From Deltaproteobacteria bacterium (GTDB lineage Bacteria; Desulfobacterota; Syntrophia; Syntrophales; UBA2210): 8,670 nucleotides of DNA. The stretch spans positions 1-8,670 of the forward strand of contig JAFDAR010000087.1 in NCBI GenBank assembly GCA_019313735.1, given 5' to 3'. The translations under genes and the position numbers were made by a program. Shown piece by piece: positions 6,471 through 8,670 of the stretch. The notes under the pieces were generated by a model that was not told the origin of the DNA, did no database searches, and worked only from the letters and a program-made list of their open reading frames with translations. Position 1 is the first letter of the stretch. Each line of letters begins with the position of its first letter.

Positions 6471-6663
6471 TTCCTCGCTCTCCTCCATCGTCAGATGCTA
6501 TGCGGTCAAGGCCGCCTGGCCGGTACAGGGAGAAAAGGGGGCATTACTCCTTTCCGAGGGTATTTTTATGCCCGAATGGAAAAATATTAACCAGCCCAGG
6601 CGGCAAGTAATCCCGCAAACGGGACTAACGTGGCCTGGGATTTTGAAAAATAAAAGAGAATAT
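6471..6663 (+). ncRNA. TR-to-RT spacer, probable structured part of the DGR RNA
   Basis: There is no convincing gene between the TR and the RT. In the Bordetella phage DGR, RNA just 3' of the TR is required for primed cDNA synthesis (known there). Here a nested stem is visible: 6595-6601 pairs with 6633-6639 (7 bp, CCCAGGC/GCCTGGG), and inside it 6611-6615 pairs with 6620-6624 with a CAAA loop. The stretch around 6500-6520 is GC-rich with GGCC/GGCC self-complementarity. An alternative RT start at 6568 would put part of this in a coding sequence. The role is inferred. Confidence 0.5.
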
Positions 6664-7698
6664 ATGCCTAAAACATACGGAGATTTATGGCCGATAGTGA
6701 TGTCATGGAACAACTTGTATGCCGCTTACCTGGAAGCCGCGAGGGGTAAAAGATACAGGCCGGAAGTTTTGAAATTTGCCGCGAATCTTGAAGAAAATTT
6801 AATAAACATCCAGAACCATCTTTATTGGAAAACATGGACGCCTGGAAGATGGCGAGAATTTATAGTCCACGAGCCCAAAATCCGACACATACAGGCGCCG
6901 CCATTTAAAGATAGGGTTGTACATCACGCGCTTGTGCGAGTTATTGAACCGCTTTTTGAGCGTAAGTTTATTTACGATTCGTATGCCTGCCGGGTCGGGA
7001 AAGGCACTCATACTGCTGTTTTGCGGACGCAGGAGTTTCTAAGAAGGGCAAAGGCAGAGTGGGATCAAACATATGTGTTGAAAGCGGATATTAGCAAATA
7101 CTTTCCATCAATCCGGCACGATCCCCTTTTACGAATTGTAAAACGTACAATTAGAGACAAGGATATTTTGTGGTTATGCGAGACAATTATCCGAAACTGC
7201 GGAGAGAACGGCCGCGGCATTCCGGTTGGAGCCCTCACGTCTCAATTGTTTGCCAATATATATTTAGATCGGCTGGACCATTTTATTAAGGATGAGCTGG
7301 GGATTAAATTCTACACTCGCTATATGGATGACTGGATTATCTTTTGCGATACAAAAAAACAACTTTGGAGCATCCTTGATTTAGCAACCGATTTTTTAAC
7401 ATTTGAACTTGGCTTGCGGCTAAATCCGAAAACCAGCGCATTCCCAGCTGGCAGGGGGGTAGACTTTTGTGGATATCGGATATGGACAACACACCTTTTG
7501 CCCCGCAAACGAAATGTAAAGCGGGCGCGACGAAGATTTTGCAAATTTATAAAACTTTATAGTGAGGGGTATATCTCATTAGAAAAAGTACGGGCAAGCG
7601 TTATGTCTTTTTTGGGTTATATGAAACATTGCTCAGGATTTAAAACAACGGAAAGTGTCCTTGGTGAATTGGTATTGAGAAAGAAAAAAATCGGTTGA
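6664..7698 (+). CDS. DGR reverse transcriptase
   Basis: A protein of 344 aa from the chosen start. The DGR RT copies TR RNA into cDNA with frequent misincorporation at adenines; the cDNA then replaces VR. Visible features are the N-terminal YGDLWPIVMSWNNLYAAY...GKR (typical DGR opening), FKDRVVHHALVRVIEPLFERKFIYDSYACRVGKGTH, catalytic Asp141 in LKADISKYFPSI, GIPVGALTSQLFAN at 185-198 (the DGR version of motif 4, not the group II PQGG form), YMDD at 220-223, and GVDFCGYRI in the thumb-proximal region. Start 6664 is chosen because family similarity begins there. An upstream ATG at 6568 has a better Shine-Dalgarno (GAGGG at 6556-6560) and would add 32 unconserved residues, so it remains possible. 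All catalytic residues are present, so the enzyme looks intact. Confidence 0.95.
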   Translation: MPKTYGDLWPIVMSWNNLYAAYLEAARGKRYRPEVLKFAANLEENLINIQNHLYWKTWTPGRWREFIVHEPKIRHIQAPPFKDRVVHHALVRVIEPLFERKFIYDSYACRVGKGTHTAVLRTQEFLRRAKAEWDQTYVLKADISKYFPSIRHDPLLRIVKRTIRDKDILWLCETIIRNCGENGRGIPVGALTSQLFANIYLDRLDHFIKDELGIKFYTRYMDDWIIFCDTKKQLWSILDLATDFLTFELGLRLNPKTSAFPAGRGVDFCGYRIWTTHLLPRKRNVKRARRRFCKFIKLYSEGYISLEKVRASVMSFLGYMKHCSGFKTTESVLGELVLRKKKIG

Positions 7699-7741
7699 GG
7701 AGTAAGACCGACCAAAAATAGCGTACCTGAAGAATAAAAAG

Positions 7742-7780
7742 CCTATCGATAGCCACCCCGGTGAGTCGGACAGGTTTTTT
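7742..7780. terminator. Probable bidirectional terminator
   Basis: An imperfect stem pairs 7742-7749 with 7766-7774 (one A-C mismatch and one bulged G). It encloses a short CAC/GTG stem and is followed by six T at 7775-7780. On the other strand the matching A-run 7736-7740 gives a T-run, and the mismatch becomes a G-U pair. It lies between the RT and the converging minus-strand transposase remnant. It could also be the structured end of the IS91-like element. Confidence 0.5.
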
Positions 7781-8090
7781 GCGCCCTCGTTTTAGCGCGG
7801 TTTGGATTTCTGAGTTTATCTGCAAATTTTTCTGAGTTTATCTGCAAATTTACAATGACATTGTGCTGCTCAATGGAAAGGTTGTGTGTTCGTCTGTATT
7901 CGGCACCATAAAGTCTGAATATATCGGCAACTTCATGGTGAATATGATTTTCCGTCTGGACATTTTTCGTCTTACGGCATGAGCCGTTGTTTTTAATATG
8001 TTCAGAGGAACTCTTTAATTTGTTGTCAAGGGGCGGTAAAAAAGGGGGTATTTTGGCCAAAGAAGGGTTTTCAACTGCGGGCATCATCAT
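7743..8090 (-). pseudogene. IS91-family transposase, N-terminal fragment
   Basis: The frame opens at three consecutive ATG codons from 8090, 6 bp after AAAGAGG-type sequence. After a ~45-residue leader it reads HHEVADIFRLYGAEYRRTHNLSIEQHNVI. This is the opening of IS91-type transposases (just before their Cys-rich zinc-binding domain), which nick and strand-transfer like rolling-circle initiators. Normal members are around 380 aa. Here similarity stops near 7845, before the zinc cysteines and the HUH/Tyr catalytic region, and the remaining residues to 7743 look unrelated. It is therefore a non-functional remnant. A 22-bp tandem duplication lies at the point of break. The gene follows the 120-aa gene with 13 bp between. 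Confidence 0.6.
7809..7852. repeat. 22-bp tandem duplication
   Basis: Units 7809-7830 and 7831-7852 match at 21 of 22 bases (core TCTGAGTTTATCTGCAAAT). They lie where transposase similarity ends, so they may be the scar of the deletion or the edge of an unrelated repeat family. Confidence 0.8.
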
Positions 8091-8103
8091 CAGCAGACCT
8101 CTT

Positions 8104-8466
8104 TCAAGATGGTTCGATCCATTGGACCCGCAGCAGCCGCACCGCATCTTCATGCGGCTTTGGATCTTCCCTGAATTGGAATTCGGCAAGCGGCATACCG
8201 TCGGCTTTTGCAAGAGGAAGGAAGTTCTTATAGGCTTTGCTGTCAAACGTATAAACGCCACCCATGCGCATTCCCTGGAGAATCTCACCGTACCTGGTTT
8301 TTCTAATCTGATAATCAGAGATATTTTGTCCGATCATTTTTTTAATGTAACGGTTGAGCGCTTTTTGAGAGCCGGCAATTACACAGGCATCGCCATCACA
8401 GACGATATTTGGCGTGCCAACTTGAATGGCAAAATATCCGACAACTTTTTTATGTCTGCTTTTCAT
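8104..8466 (-). CDS. Conserved-looking hypothetical protein, linked to the IS91-like remnant
   Basis: A protein of 120 aa on the minus strand. It is basic at the N-terminus (MKSRHKKVVGYFAIQ), followed by GTPNIVCDGDACVIAGSQKALNRYIKKMIG, a stretch with YGEILQGMRMGGVYTFDSKAYKNFLPLAKADGMP, and the ending AVRLLRVQWIEPS. Coding texture is good: alternating strand and helix segments, no low-complexity bias and a clean start. There are no membrane segments or signal peptide. I do not recognise the family. Its stop is 13 bp upstream of the transposase fragment, so the two probably formed one transcript. It may be an accessory gene carried by the element or host DNA captured beside it. No strong ribosome site is visible before its ATG. 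Confidence 0.6.
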   Translation of the reverse strand: MKSRHKKVVGYFAIQVGTPNIVCDGDACVIAGSQKALNRYIKKMIGQNISDYQIRKTRYGEILQGMRMGGVYTFDSKAYKNFLPLAKADGMPLAEFQFREDPKPHEDAVRLLRVQWIEPS

Positions 8467-8538
8467 TAAGAATCTACGACCTGTTCTACTATGAATAATT
8501 TAGAATGAACTGACTCGTTGCTCCTGCCGCTAGGCTTA

Positions 8539-8661
8539 ATGTAACGTTTGAAATCACTTGCCCGCCTTGGGTTTGGCAACCAACTTTGCAAAGGCGATAC
8601 GCTTGAATCTACCTCAAAAACAGGAGCTGGTATGCGGGTCAAGTGCATTGATTGGTTCGGC
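8539..8661 (-). other. attC-like inverted repeat (integron recombination site candidate)
   Basis: Arms 8555-8565 (CACTTGCCCGC) and 8634-8645 (GCGGGTCAAGTG) pair over 11 bp with one extrahelical T at 8639. Outside an unpaired 8-9 nt spacer on each side, AAC at 8543-8545 pairs with GTT at 8655-8657. Read on the minus strand it begins GCCGAAC, close to the RYYYAAC R'' box. The distal box is poorer (ATGTAAC on the plus strand instead of a consensus GTTRRRY partner). Total length of 123 bp fits the attC range. The translated phrase NQSMHLT in this stretch is typical of spurious proteins called over such sites. There is no integrase in the window. Positions 8467-8538 hold nothing I can identify. 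Confidence 0.4.
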
Positions 8662-8670
8662 AATATTGCC

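Noticed and set aside
6369..6590. Open frame through the TR as a protein-coding gene
   Set aside because: It reads as the variable segment of the target protein without the rest of the fold and begins at a GTG with no ribosome site. It is the DGR template, not a gene.
6664..7698. Group II intron or retron origin for the reverse transcriptase
   Set aside because: No maturase domain, no intron domain V/VI-like hairpin and no PQGG motif. IPVGALTSQ, avd and an adenine-biased VR/TR pair fit a DGR.
8466..8663. Minus-strand 65-codon frame containing NQSMHLTRIPA
   Set aside because: This phrase is the translation of an attC-like repeat and lies over its inverted arms; no independent coding support.

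Overview
The window is a stretch of prophage or phage genome carrying the baseplate and tail-fibre end of a contractile (myovirus, P2-like) tail, followed by a diversity-generating retroelement (DGR), and ending in a patch of decayed mobile DNA. The host cannot be named from the sequence. Mid-range GC, GTAGGGGC-type palindromic repeats, an IS91-like transposase remnant and an attC-like fold are compatible with an environmental Desulfobacterota-type ('deltaproteobacterial') genome, but that is a weak inference.

Layout, left to right. Positions 1-3559 hold a tight plus-strand morphogenesis operon: the C-terminus of a spike protein (gpV-like), a palindromic repeat element with a 20-bp tandem expansion, a gpW/gp25 baseplate wedge protein, a baseplate J protein, a gpI-like protein whose C-terminal half carries LDG repeats, and a short tail-fibre-type protein. 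Positions 3591-4983 hold a 311-aa probable fibre or baseplate structural protein and a small gene whose frame is broken unless the ribosome slips -1 at a T-run.

Positions 4987-7698 hold the DGR. It consists of a formylglycine-generating-enzyme/C-type-lectin-like target protein ending in a variable repeat (VR), a hairpin, the accessory protein gene avd, the template repeat (TR), a structured spacer, and a DGR reverse transcriptase with IPVGALTSQ and YMDD motifs. VR and TR align over 62 bp with seven differences. Six of these fall at TR adenines, the signature of adenine-directed mutagenic retrohoming. The TR keeps coding (NLNNARSN...NIGF) well past the point where the VR gene hits a stop, so the target gene looks 3'-truncated and has probably lost its usual initiation-of-mutagenic-homing region.

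Positions 7699-8670 hold a probable bidirectional terminator, then on the minus strand a 120-aa unknown gene followed 13 bp later by the N-terminal part of an IS91-like transposase that has lost most of its length. A 22-bp tandem duplication sits where transposase similarity stops. The right edge holds an attC-like inverted repeat with an extrahelical base.

How it works together: the tail genes build the baseplate and receptor-binding apparatus. The DGR would diversify the ligand-binding tip of the target protein by copying TR RNA into mutated cDNA with RT plus Avd, so that the tail could track changing receptors. The truncated VR raises the question of whether this copy is still active, is frozen, or whether the cassette acts on another target elsewhere.
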